Source: Bradyrhizobium sp. CCH5-F6 (GTDB lineage Bacteria > Pseudomonadota > Alphaproteobacteria > Rhizobiales > Xanthobacteraceae). Taken from it: a stretch of 13,001 nucleotides of DNA. Where the stretch lies: the NCBI RefSeq assembly GCF_001556045.1, contig NZ_LSIC01000082.1, positions 1-13,001 of the forward strand, read 5' to 3'. Of this stretch, positions 1 through 6,585 are shown piece after piece. A model generated the notes under the pieces. It did not search any database and was not told the DNA's origin. It saw only the letters and a list, made by a program, of their open reading frames with translations. Numbering within the stretch: position 1 is the first letter of the stretch; each line of letters begins with the position of its first letter. Position numbers and translations under genes: made by a program.

Positions 1-118
1 AAGGACGAGGCGCGCGCTCAGGCCCCGCCAAGAACTCATATGCGATACCCCTGCGTGCCGCGGGGGAGACCGCCCGTTCAGGGATGAGTTTTTGTCTGGC
101 CGCCGTTGCAGCCCGAAA

Positions 119-1204
119 TCAGGCTTCGAGGATGCGCGCGAGCAGCCAATAGCCGCCGAGCAGGCCGATCACCGCGGACACTGCATAGACCAGCCCCGCC
201 GCCCTCACCGGTTCGGACCGATCCTGAGCACTCAGTCGATCGGCAAGCCGGAGGATCGGCAATGCGACTGCCACGATCGCGACTTGTCCGATCTCCACGC
301 CGATGTTGAAGGCGGCGAGCGCCGGCACCGCTGCGTTCGTTGGCAGCCCGATCTCGCGGAGCACGCCCGCGAAGCCGAAACCGTGGATCAGTCCGAACAG
401 AAAGGCCATGCGCCAGCGCCTGTCGACATCGCGCGAGAAGAAGTTCTCCACGGCGACGAAGACGATCGAGGCCCCGATCGCAGGCTCAACGATGCGGCTC
501 GGGATGACGAGGACATCAAGCGCAGCCAGCGACAGGGTGATCGAGTGAGCAATTGTGAAGGCCGTCACGATCTTGACGACCGGGATGAGCCGCCTCGCCC
601 ACAGCATCACGGCAATCAGGAATGCGATGTGATCGTAGCCGAGGAAGATGTGCTCGATGCCGGTGAGGAGATAGCGCTGCATCGTCGACCACAGCGGCGG
701 CGGCGCGGTCGAGAGCGTGACCGTCGTGTTGCCGGCGTCGAGCAAGGCCTGCGTCTCTGATCTGCCCTGCGCGATCAGCACGACCTGTCGCGCGGCCGGG
801 TCTTTCTCGGTCAGCACGGTCGAGCGATAGATGAGGTCGCCGGGGGCACCGGCGCAGGCAAAGCTGTTGCGGTAGATGACGCCGTCGCCGTCCGGCAGGA
901 TCGCTGCATCTCCGGCCGAACAAGCCCTGGCACCGCCCGTTACAGCCAGGTGCGCGCTCATATAGACGAGGATGGCGGATCTGGCCGCTTCGACCGCGGC
1001 GGGATCGACTGCGTCCCGTTTCGCGTCATAGGTCTTCGTGCCGATCAGGCGATCGACATCGCTGCCCTTCAATCCGAGCTCGACACTCACCGTGCGATCG
1101 GGAGTCAGCGCGACGCGCGCCGTGACGAGGTTGACCTGGTGCGCCTCGGCCGGGACAGCGATGCCGAGCAGCGCCGCGAGCCACAGCAGAAGCGGCCACC
1201 TCAC
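119..1204 (-). CDS. HupE/UreJ-family membrane protein with N-terminal periplasmic domain
   Basis: This 361-residue protein has a signal peptide (residues 1-21, cleavage likely after AEA), then an exported domain of about 150 residues with two cysteines (C94, C117) that could form a disulfide, then a hydrophobic half with about six to seven membrane spans. The membrane part carries the HupE/UreJ signatures: GIEHIFLGYDHIAF (182-195), TAFTIAHS (214-221), GLIHGFGFAG (271-280) and FNIGVEIGQ (299-307). The family's short members are linked to nickel uptake for hydrogenase or urease; this longer type with an exported N-terminal domain is poorly characterised. No hydrogenase or urease gene is visible here, so the substrate is open. 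The start is GTG, supported by GGAG (1215-1212) seven bases upstream. The gene follows the YbaK-type gene by 18 nt, so the two are probably cotranscribed. Nothing gene-like and no clear terminator is seen in the 118 bases after its stop. Confidence 0.88.
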   Translation of the reverse strand: MRWPLLLWLAALLGIAVPAEAHQVNLVTARVALTPDRTVSVELGLKGSDVDRLIGTKTYDAKRDAVDPAAVEAARSAILVYMSAHLAVTGGARACSAGDAAILPDGDGVIYRNSFACAGAPGDLIYRSTVLTEKDPAARQVVLIAQGRSETQALLDAGNTTVTLSTAPPPLWSTMQRYLLTGIEHIFLGYDHIAFLIAVMLWARRLIPVVKIVTAFTIAHSITLSLAALDVLVIPSRIVEPAIGASIVFVAVENFFSRDVDRRWRMAFLFGLIHGFGFAGVLREIGLPTNAAVPALAAFNIGVEIGQVAIVAVALPILRLADRLSAQDRSEPVRAAGLVYAVSAVIGLLGGYWLLARILEA

Positions 1205-1222
1205 GAACCCGCTCCGTTGCTG

Positions 1223-1696
1223 TCACGCCAGCACATCTGCGACAACTGCCTTCAGGACATCCCTCACATCGGCCGGCCTCAGCCGCACCTGCAATCCGCG
1301 CTGACCGCCATTGAGGTAGACCAGATCATGCGCAAGGGCGCGCTGCTCGATCACGGTGCGCACCGGCTTGCGCTGGCCGAACGGGCTGATGCCGCCGACC
1401 TTGTAGCCGGTGACCCGCTCGGCCTCGGGCGGCTTCATCATCTGCGCCGACTTGCCGCCGGCCGCAGCGGCAAGCTTCTTCATCGAGACTTCCTGGTCGG
1501 ACGGCACGACCACGCAGACCGGCTTGCCGTCGACCTGCGCCATCAGCGTCTTCAGGACCCGCGCCGGGTCCTCGCCGAGGGCGGCAGCCGCCTGTAGGCC
1601 GATGCTCTCGGCGTCGGGATCATAGTCGTAGGTGTGAACGGTGAAGGCGACACCGGCGGCTGTGAGCATGCGTGTAGCGGGCGTGACTTTGGACAT
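1223..1696 (-). CDS. ybaK: YbaK/EbsC-type Cys-tRNA(Pro) deacylase
   Basis: This 157-residue protein is full length for the bacterial YbaK family, which hydrolyses Cys-tRNA(Pro), a mischarging product of prolyl-tRNA synthetase, in trans in the cytoplasm. Visible family features are the N-terminal TPATRMLTAAGV segment, the conserved lysine in VLKTLM (K49), the VVPSDQEVSMKKLAAAAG block (63-80) and the GGISPFGQ loop (101-108), which with K49 lines the active site in this family. The ATG at 1696 gives the usual N-terminus, although no strong Shine-Dalgarno sequence precedes it. It lies 137 nt after the formate dehydrogenase alpha gene, across a repeat-bearing spacer, and just before the HupE-like gene. 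It is probably a housekeeping gene beside the formate module rather than part of it. The fold family is clear; exact tRNA specificity cannot be read from sequence. Confidence 0.93.
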   Translation of the reverse strand: MSKVTPATRMLTAAGVAFTVHTYDYDPDAESIGLQAAAALGEDPARVLKTLMAQVDGKPVCVVVPSDQEVSMKKLAAAAGGKSAQMMKPPEAERVTGYKVGGISPFGQRKPVRTVIEQRALAHDLVYLNGGQRGLQVRLRPADVRDVLKAVVADVLA

Positions 1697-1712
1697 GAGC
1701 CACGTTTACCAC

Positions 1713-1833
1713 CGTCAGTGCGAGGAGCGAAGCGATGTGGCGCAAGCCCGCACCAGCCAATGGCTGTCGTCGCCCGGCTTGAACGGGCGATCCAGTACTC
1801 CGAGGCGGTCGCGATTGAAGCGATGGACCGGGG
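1713..1833. repeat. Intergenic repeat fragments between fdhF and ybaK
   Basis: The spacer holds a segment at 1713-1740 (beginning CGTCAGTGCGAGGAGCGAAG) and a second at about 1771-1830 containing CGCCCG-GCTTGAA-CGGGCG (1771-1789, a 6-bp stem with a 7-nt loop) followed by GATCCAGTACTCCGA. A further small palindrome, CAGCCA-A-TGGCTG, lies at 1754-1766. These wordings resemble dispersed intergenic repeats remembered from Bradyrhizobium genomes; the copy number cannot be tested from this window. The second segment runs right up to the alpha-subunit stop codon (1836-1834). Read on the minus strand the hairpin could form in RNA downstream of that gene, but no T-run follows it, so it is not called a terminator. 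Confidence 0.5.
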
Positions 1834-4602
1834 CTACTCCGCCGCGTCCCGCATCTCGGCGCGCTCGGCCCTGACTGCACAGAACTTGAACTCCGGGATC
1901 TTGCCGAACGGGTCGAGCGCCGGGTTGGTCAACAGGTTCGCCGCCGCTTCCGCGTAGCAGAACGGCATGAACACCATGTTCTCCGGTACGTCGCGGTCGG
2001 AGCGGACCTTGACCTCGACGGCACCACGCCGCGTCTCCAGCCGAATGAAATCGCCGGGCGCGAGCTTCTTCCTGCCCATGTCCTTGGGCGACATGAAAGC
2101 GACGGCTTCGGGCTCGATCTGGTCGAGCACCTGGGCGCGCCGGGTCATGGAGCCGGTGTGCCAATGCTCCAGCACGCGGCCGGTCGAGAGCACCATCGGG
2201 TATTCGTCGTCGGGAATCTCGTCCGGGGGGATGACCTTGGCCGGCACGATCTTGCCGCGCCCGCTCGCGGTCGGGAATCCCGTGGTGAAGATGATCTCGT
2301 TGCCCGGCTTGTTCGGATCGTCCGCCGGATAGGTGACGGCACCTTCGCGCACCAGCCGTTCCCAGCTGATGTTCTTGAGCGACGGCATCAGCTGCGCCAT
2401 CTCGGTATAGACATCGCCGGGACCGCTATAATTCCACGGCAGGCCCATGCGCTTGCCGATCTCCTGGATGATCCAGAGATCCTGCCGCGCGTCGCCGGGC
2501 GGCTTGATCACCTGGCGCGCGAGCTGCACGCGGCGGTCGGTGTTGGTGAACGATCCCTCCTTCTCGGCGAAGGCCGAGGCCGGCAGGATGACGTCGGCGT
2601 GGAAGGCGGTCTCGGTGACGAAGAGATCCTGCACCACGAGATGATCGAGCATGGCCAGCGCCTGGCGGGCATGCTGGAGATCGGGATCGGACATCGCGGG
2701 GTTCTCGCCCTCGATATACATGCCCGTGATCTCGCCGGCGTGGATCGCATTCATGATCTCGACCACGGTGAGGCCGCGGACGGGATCGAGATCCTGCTGC
2801 CAGAGCTTTTCGAAAGCGCCGCGCAGGTCGTCGCGCCCAACCGGCTGGTAGTCCGGCAGGAACATCGGGATCAGGCCCGCGTCCGAGGCGCCCTGCACGT
2901 TGTTCTGGCCGCGCAGCGGATGTAGGCCGGTGCCGGGACGGCCGACCTGGCCGGTGATCAGCGCCAGTGCGATCAGGCAGCGCGCATTGTCCGTGCCATG
3001 GACGTGCTGGCTGATGCCCATGCCCCAGAAGATGATCGACGACTTCGCCCGCGCATAGGTGCGCGCCACCTCGCGGAGAGTTTGTGCCGGGATACCGCAG
3101 ATCGGCTCCATCTTCTCCGGCGTGAACTCCTTGATCTTCTCCTTGAGGTCCTCGAAGCCCTCGGTATAGCCGGCGATGTACTGGTCGTCGGTGAGGCCTT
3201 CAGTGATGATCGTGTTGATCATCGCGTTCAGCATGGCGACGTCGGAGCCGGGCTTGAACTGCAGATGCCTGGTCGCATGGCGCGACAGCGTCTGCCGGCG
3301 CGGATCCATCACGAACAGCTTGGCGCCGTTCTGCTTGACCGCGTTCTTGATGAAGGTCGCGGCGACCGGATGGTTCACGGTCGGGTTGGCGCCGATCACG
3401 ATGATGACCTCGGCATCCATCGCCGCTGCGAACGGCGCCGACACCGCGCCCGAACTCAGGCCCTCGAACAGCGCCGCGACAGAGGAGGCGTGGCACAGGC
3501 GGGTGCAGTGATCAACGTTGTTCGAGCCGAAGCCGGTGCGCACCAGCTTCTGGAACAGATAGGCCTCTTCGTTCGAGCCCTTGGCCGAGCCGAAGCCGGC
3601 CAGCGCCTTGACGCCCTTCTCGTCGCGGATCTTGACGAGGCCCTTGGCCGCGATGTCGAGCGCCTCTTCCCAGCTCGCTTCACGGAAATGGGTGAAGGGA
3701 TTGGCGGGATCGACCTGGTCGTTGGCATCCTTCTTCGCGTTCGGCAGCCGCACCAGCGGCTTGGTCAGGCGATGCGGGTGGTGGATGTAGTCGAAGCCGA
3801 AACGGCCCTTGACGCAAAGACGATTATGATTGGCGGGGCCGTCGCGGCCCTCGGCGTAGATCACCTTCTCGTCCTTGACCTCGTAGGTGACCTGGCAGCC
3901 GACGCCACAGAACGGGCAGAGCGAATCCACCTTCCTGTCCGCGTAGGTCACGCGGGTCTGCTTGTCGTCGAGCATCACGGCCGGCATCAAGGCGCCGGTC
4001 GGGCAGGCCTGCACGCATTCGCCACAGGCGACACAGGTGGACTCGCCCATGGGATCGTCGAAGTCGAACACGATCTTGGCGCCATGGTTGCGATAGGCCA
4101 TGCCGATGACGTCGTTCACCTGGACCTCGCGACAGGCGCGCACGCAGAGGCCGCACTGAATGCAGGCGTCGAGGTTGACGCGCATCGCCGGATGGCTGGC
4201 GTCGGTCGCCCAGCGCTCGGCGGTGGGGAAGCGGCTCTCGGTGACCCCCGTCGTCTCGGCCCAATGCCAGAACTTCGACTCCGGATCGTGCGAGGTCTCG
4301 CGCGCCGGCTGGTCGGCGACCAGCAGTTCCATCACCATCTTTTGCGCGGCAGTCGCGCGCGCGGACTCGGTTTTCACCTTCATGCCGACAGACGGCGCGC
4401 GCTTGCAGGACGCCGCGAGCACGCGCTCGCCTTCGATCTCGACCATGCAGGCGCGGCAATTGCCGTCGGGGCGATAGTCCGGTGCCGGCGAATAGCACAG
4501 ATGCGGGATCTCGCGGCCCTGGCGCTTTGCCACCTGCCAGATCGTTTCGCCGGGATTGGCCTCGACCTGCTTGCCGTCGAGTTCGAACGTAATCTTGGTC
4601 AT
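1834..4602 (-). CDS. fdhF: Formate dehydrogenase alpha subunit (Mo/W-bis-MGD, iron-sulfur), NAD-linked type
   Basis: This 922-residue catalytic subunit oxidises formate to CO2 and passes electrons through iron-sulfur clusters to the NADH-forming beta subunit, probably in the cytoplasm, as no Tat signal is seen. In order: a ferredoxin-like [2Fe-2S] domain (C36, C49, C52, C66); two [4Fe-4S] motifs (C147/150/153/157 and C190/193/196/200); the molybdopterin-oxidoreductase [4Fe-4S] motif (C229, C232, C236, C263 with K265); the active-site region with cysteine, not selenocysteine, in LCHAS (C370-H371); and a C-terminal molydopterin dinucleotide-binding domain from about residue 795. It resembles Fdh1A of M. 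extorquens (a tungsten enzyme) and FdsA (molybdenum); the metal cannot be read from sequence. The His-Cys3 cluster motif seen between the [2Fe-2S] and next cluster in many relatives is missing. The ATG overlaps the beta stop as ATGA and has AAGGA (4616-4612) nine bases upstream, suggesting coupled translation. Confidence 0.96.
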   Translation of the reverse strand: MTKITFELDGKQVEANPGETIWQVAKRQGREIPHLCYSPAPDYRPDGNCRACMVEIEGERVLAASCKRAPSVGMKVKTESARATAAQKMVMELLVADQPARETSHDPESKFWHWAETTGVTESRFPTAERWATDASHPAMRVNLDACIQCGLCVRACREVQVNDVIGMAYRNHGAKIVFDFDDPMGESTCVACGECVQACPTGALMPAVMLDDKQTRVTYADRKVDSLCPFCGVGCQVTYEVKDEKVIYAEGRDGPANHNRLCVKGRFGFDYIHHPHRLTKPLVRLPNAKKDANDQVDPANPFTHFREASWEEALDIAAKGLVKIRDEKGVKALAGFGSAKGSNEEAYLFQKLVRTGFGSNNVDHCTRLCHASSVAALFEGLSSGAVSAPFAAAMDAEVIIVIGANPTVNHPVAATFIKNAVKQNGAKLFVMDPRRQTLSRHATRHLQFKPGSDVAMLNAMINTIITEGLTDDQYIAGYTEGFEDLKEKIKEFTPEKMEPICGIPAQTLREVARTYARAKSSIIFWGMGISQHVHGTDNARCLIALALITGQVGRPGTGLHPLRGQNNVQGASDAGLIPMFLPDYQPVGRDDLRGAFEKLWQQDLDPVRGLTVVEIMNAIHAGEITGMYIEGENPAMSDPDLQHARQALAMLDHLVVQDLFVTETAFHADVILPASAFAEKEGSFTNTDRRVQLARQVIKPPGDARQDLWIIQEIGKRMGLPWNYSGPGDVYTEMAQLMPSLKNISWERLVREGAVTYPADDPNKPGNEIIFTTGFPTASGRGKIVPAKVIPPDEIPDDEYPMVLSTGRVLEHWHTGSMTRRAQVLDQIEPEAVAFMSPKDMGRKKLAPGDFIRLETRRGAVEVKVRSDRDVPENMVFMPFCYAEAAANLLTNPALDPFGKIPEFKFCAVRAERAEMRDAAE

Positions 4603-6305
4603 TCGGCCGCTTCCTTGAACTCGTCAGGGAAATATTTGATCACGGTGGCCAGCGGATTCGATGCCGCCTGTCCGAGCCCGCAGATCGAGGCATCGCGCAT
4701 CGCCTGGCTCAATTCTTCCAGCAAGGCACGGTTCCAGACCGGCTTCTGCATCAGCAGCGCCGCCTTCTGGGTTCCGACGCGGCACGGCGTGCACTGGCCG
4801 CAGCTCTCGTCCTCGAAGAACTTCATCAGGTTCAGCGCCGCCGCGCGCACGCTGTCCTTTTGCGACAGGATCACGATCGCGGCCGATCCGATGAAGCAGC
4901 CGTATTTCTCGAGCGTGCCGAAATCGAGTGGAATGTCGTCCATCGACGCGGGCAGGATGCCGCCGGACGCGCCGCCCGGCAGGTAGGCATAGAACTGATG
5001 GCCATCGGCCATGCCGCCGCAATATTCTTCGATAAGCTCGCGCACGGTGATGCCCGCGGGCGCAAGCTTCATGCCCGGATTCTTGACGCGCCCGGAGACC
5101 GAGAAGCTGCGCAGGCCGTGGCGTTCATGACGGCCATTGCCCTTCCACCACTCGGCGCCCTTCTCGACGATGTCGCGTACCCACCACAGCGTCTCGATGT
5201 TGTTGATCAGCGTCGGCAGGCCGAACAGACCGACCTGGAACGGATAAGGCGGCTTGTGCCGGGGCAGGCCGCGCTTGCCCTCGATGCTCTCCAGCAGCGA
5301 GGATTCCTCGCCGCAGATATAAGCGCCGGCGCCGCGCCGCATGTGCAGCGTCGGGCCGCCCGGCGGAAGCTTTGCGATCTCGCGCTCCAGGATCTCGCGC
5401 GAGGCGGGATATTCGTCGCGCAGATAGATGTAGACGTCGCTCGCCTGCACCACATGCGCGCCGATCAGCATGCCCTCGATGAAGCGATGCGGATCGCTTT
5501 CGAGGTAGACGCGGTCCTTGAACGTGCCGGGCTCGCCCTCATCGCCATTGATCGCCATCAGCCGCGGGCCGGGCTCGCCGAGCACCGCGCGCCATTTGCG
5601 CCCGGTCGGGAAGCCGGCGCCGCCGAGCCCGCGCAGCGAGGCGTCGTCGAGCGCCTTCAGCAGATCGTCTTTCGACAATTCGCCCGATCGCACGCGGCCC
5701 AGCAGCTTGTAGCCGCCCCCGGCGACATAGGCGTCGTAGTCGACATATTCGGGCAGATGCGCGTGAGTGTCGCCGGCCGTGGCCGCCGCCATCACATTGG
5801 CGACGGTCGCATGATCGACGAAGTTGTGACCGACTTCCGCAGCAGGCGCGGTATCGCAGCGACCGACACATGGCGCACGCACGACGCGGATGCCCGGTCC
5901 AGCTTTGCTTTGCAGATCTTGCAGCAGCTTCTCGCCGCCGAGCATCGCGCAAGTGAGTGAATCGCAGACGCGGATCGTCAGCGGCGCGATGTCAGGCTCA
6001 CCTTCCTTCACCACGTCGAAATGGGCGTAGAAGGTCGCGGTCTCGAACACCTCGGCGAAGGCAAGCTTCATCTCGTCGGCCAGCGCAGCGAGATGCGCGG
6101 CCGAGATCTGATGGTACTTGTCCTGGATCAGGTGCAGATATTCGATGAGCAGGTCGCGCCGCCGTGGGCGGTCGCCGAGCAGCAACTCGATTTCATGCGC
6201 AGCAGCCGGATCGACCTGGCGTCCCTTCGGGGTCGCCTTGGCGCGCCGGCGTCCCTCCCCGGGATGCTCGAAGGAGCGGACCTTGTGCACATCGTCATGG
6301 CTCAT
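4599..6305 (-). CDS. fdhB: Formate dehydrogenase beta subunit, fused NuoE-NuoF type (NADH/FMN module)
   Basis: This 568-residue protein joins in one chain the two modules that FdsG and FdsB supply separately elsewhere. Residues about 35-180 are NuoE-like (thioredoxin-fold [2Fe-2S], C114, C119, C146, C150). Residues about 195-568 are NuoF-like: FMN/NADH motifs GLGGAGFPTGRKW (227-239) and NGDEGEPGTFKDR (253-265), GAGAYICGEESSLL (325-338), and a C-terminal [4Fe-4S] site (C502, C505, C508, C542). It should accept electrons from the alpha subunit and reduce NAD+. The fused form matches Fdh1B of M. extorquens. The frame stays open to 6404, but the ATG at 6305 is preferred: the NuoE domain begins soon after it, the extra 33 residues look non-native, and the longer start would place a sigma-54-like promoter inside the gene. 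The symbol is a convenience; annotation pipelines often label such proteins as NAD(P)H-dependent oxidoreductase subunit E. Confidence 0.94.
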   Translation of the reverse strand: MSHDDVHKVRSFEHPGEGRRRAKATPKGRQVDPAAAHEIELLLGDRPRRRDLLIEYLHLIQDKYHQISAAHLAALADEMKLAFAEVFETATFYAHFDVVKEGEPDIAPLTIRVCDSLTCAMLGGEKLLQDLQSKAGPGIRVVRAPCVGRCDTAPAAEVGHNFVDHATVANVMAAATAGDTHAHLPEYVDYDAYVAGGGYKLLGRVRSGELSKDDLLKALDDASLRGLGGAGFPTGRKWRAVLGEPGPRLMAINGDEGEPGTFKDRVYLESDPHRFIEGMLIGAHVVQASDVYIYLRDEYPASREILEREIAKLPPGGPTLHMRRGAGAYICGEESSLLESIEGKRGLPRHKPPYPFQVGLFGLPTLINNIETLWWVRDIVEKGAEWWKGNGRHERHGLRSFSVSGRVKNPGMKLAPAGITVRELIEEYCGGMADGHQFYAYLPGGASGGILPASMDDIPLDFGTLEKYGCFIGSAAIVILSQKDSVRAAALNLMKFFEDESCGQCTPCRVGTQKAALLMQKPVWNRALLEELSQAMRDASICGLGQAASNPLATVIKYFPDEFKEAAE

Positions 6306-6346
6306 CGATTCGTCCCGATCTCGACTTTTAGAACGACTCCACTTGT

Positions 6347-6369
6347 AGCTTTTGGCATGCCAGATGCCA
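6347..6369 (-). promoter_or_regulatory. Candidate sigma-54 promoter(s) for the formate dehydrogenase operon
   Basis: On the minus strand, 6362-6347 reads TGGCATG-CCAA-AAGCT, which keeps GG and GC at the sigma-54 spacing and matches 9 of 12 consensus positions of TGGCACG-N4-TTGCW. A second, overlapping match, TGGCATC-TGGC-ATGCC, lies at 6369-6354. The first would place the transcript start near 6336 and give a leader of about 31 nt before the ATG at 6305. The same bases form an inverted repeat, TTGGCAT-N5-ATGCCAA (6352-6370), so a regulator operator is another reading. Support is moderate: the match is imperfect and no full GGACA-N3-TGTCC site is found upstream, only a TGTCC half at 6538-6542. 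Confidence 0.5.
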
Positions 6370-6472
6370 ATAAATTTCTCGTGCGCTCGGAAGCAGTTAC
6401 GCACAGCTCAGGGGTAACCTGGATCGCTGACGGGCGCGACTTTGCGTTCATCAGCGCGCCAACCCCCAGAGC

Positions 6473-6508
6473 GAAGCCTTTATTGATCTCCAGATCAATA
6501 AAGGCTTC
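6473..6508. repeat. Perfect inverted repeat, 17-bp arms, 2-nt loop
   Basis: The left arm GAAGCCTTTATTGATCT (6473-6489) and the right arm AGATCAATAAAGGCTTC (6492-6508) are exact reverse complements separated by CC. The element is much richer in A and T than its surroundings. It lies 78-113 nt beyond the transporter stop and about 137-172 bp upstream of the predicted start of the dehydrogenase operon. It could form an RNA hairpin ending or stabilising the transporter message, or act as a protein-binding palindrome for the downstream operon. No T-run follows on the minus strand, so a standard intrinsic terminator is not supported. Confidence 0.8.
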
Positions 6509-6555
6509 CCATGCTGCGATAGCGAAAACCTATCGATGTCCAGTCCGCAGCATGG
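6509..6555. repeat. Nested inverted repeats abutting the 36-bp palindrome
   Basis: Arms CCATGCTGCG (6509-6518) and CGCAGCATGG (6546-6555) are perfect 10-bp complements. Between them, CGATAG (6517-6522) and CTATCG (6530-6535) form a second 6-bp stem with loop CGAAAAC. The two stems share two bases and leave an unpaired stretch on one side. The element starts at the base after the 36-bp palindrome ends, so 6473-6555 is one continuous structured stretch about 30 nt past the transporter stop. Confidence 0.6.
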
Positions 6556-6585
6556 TAGCGCGAGGTCCATGCCCCGGATACGCGA

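Noticed and set aside
92..760. 222-residue open frame on the plus strand
   Set aside because: Antisense to the HupE-like gene; highly charged Arg/Asp-rich product without family features.
2998..4986. 662-residue open frame on the plus strand
   Set aside because: It lies antisense to fdhF and the end of fdhB, which have full domain motifs. The product is arginine-, histidine- and aspartate-rich without any recognisable fold, typical of a shadow frame in high-GC DNA.
6306..6404. Upstream extension of the dehydrogenase beta subunit by 33 residues
   Set aside because: The added residues do not look like a NuoE N-terminus and would place the sigma-54-like promoter inside the gene; the ATG at 6305 is followed at a normal distance by the NuoE domain.
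6473..6508. Intrinsic terminator for the transporter gene
   Set aside because: The hairpin is perfect but no run of T follows on the minus strand, so it is listed only as an inverted repeat.
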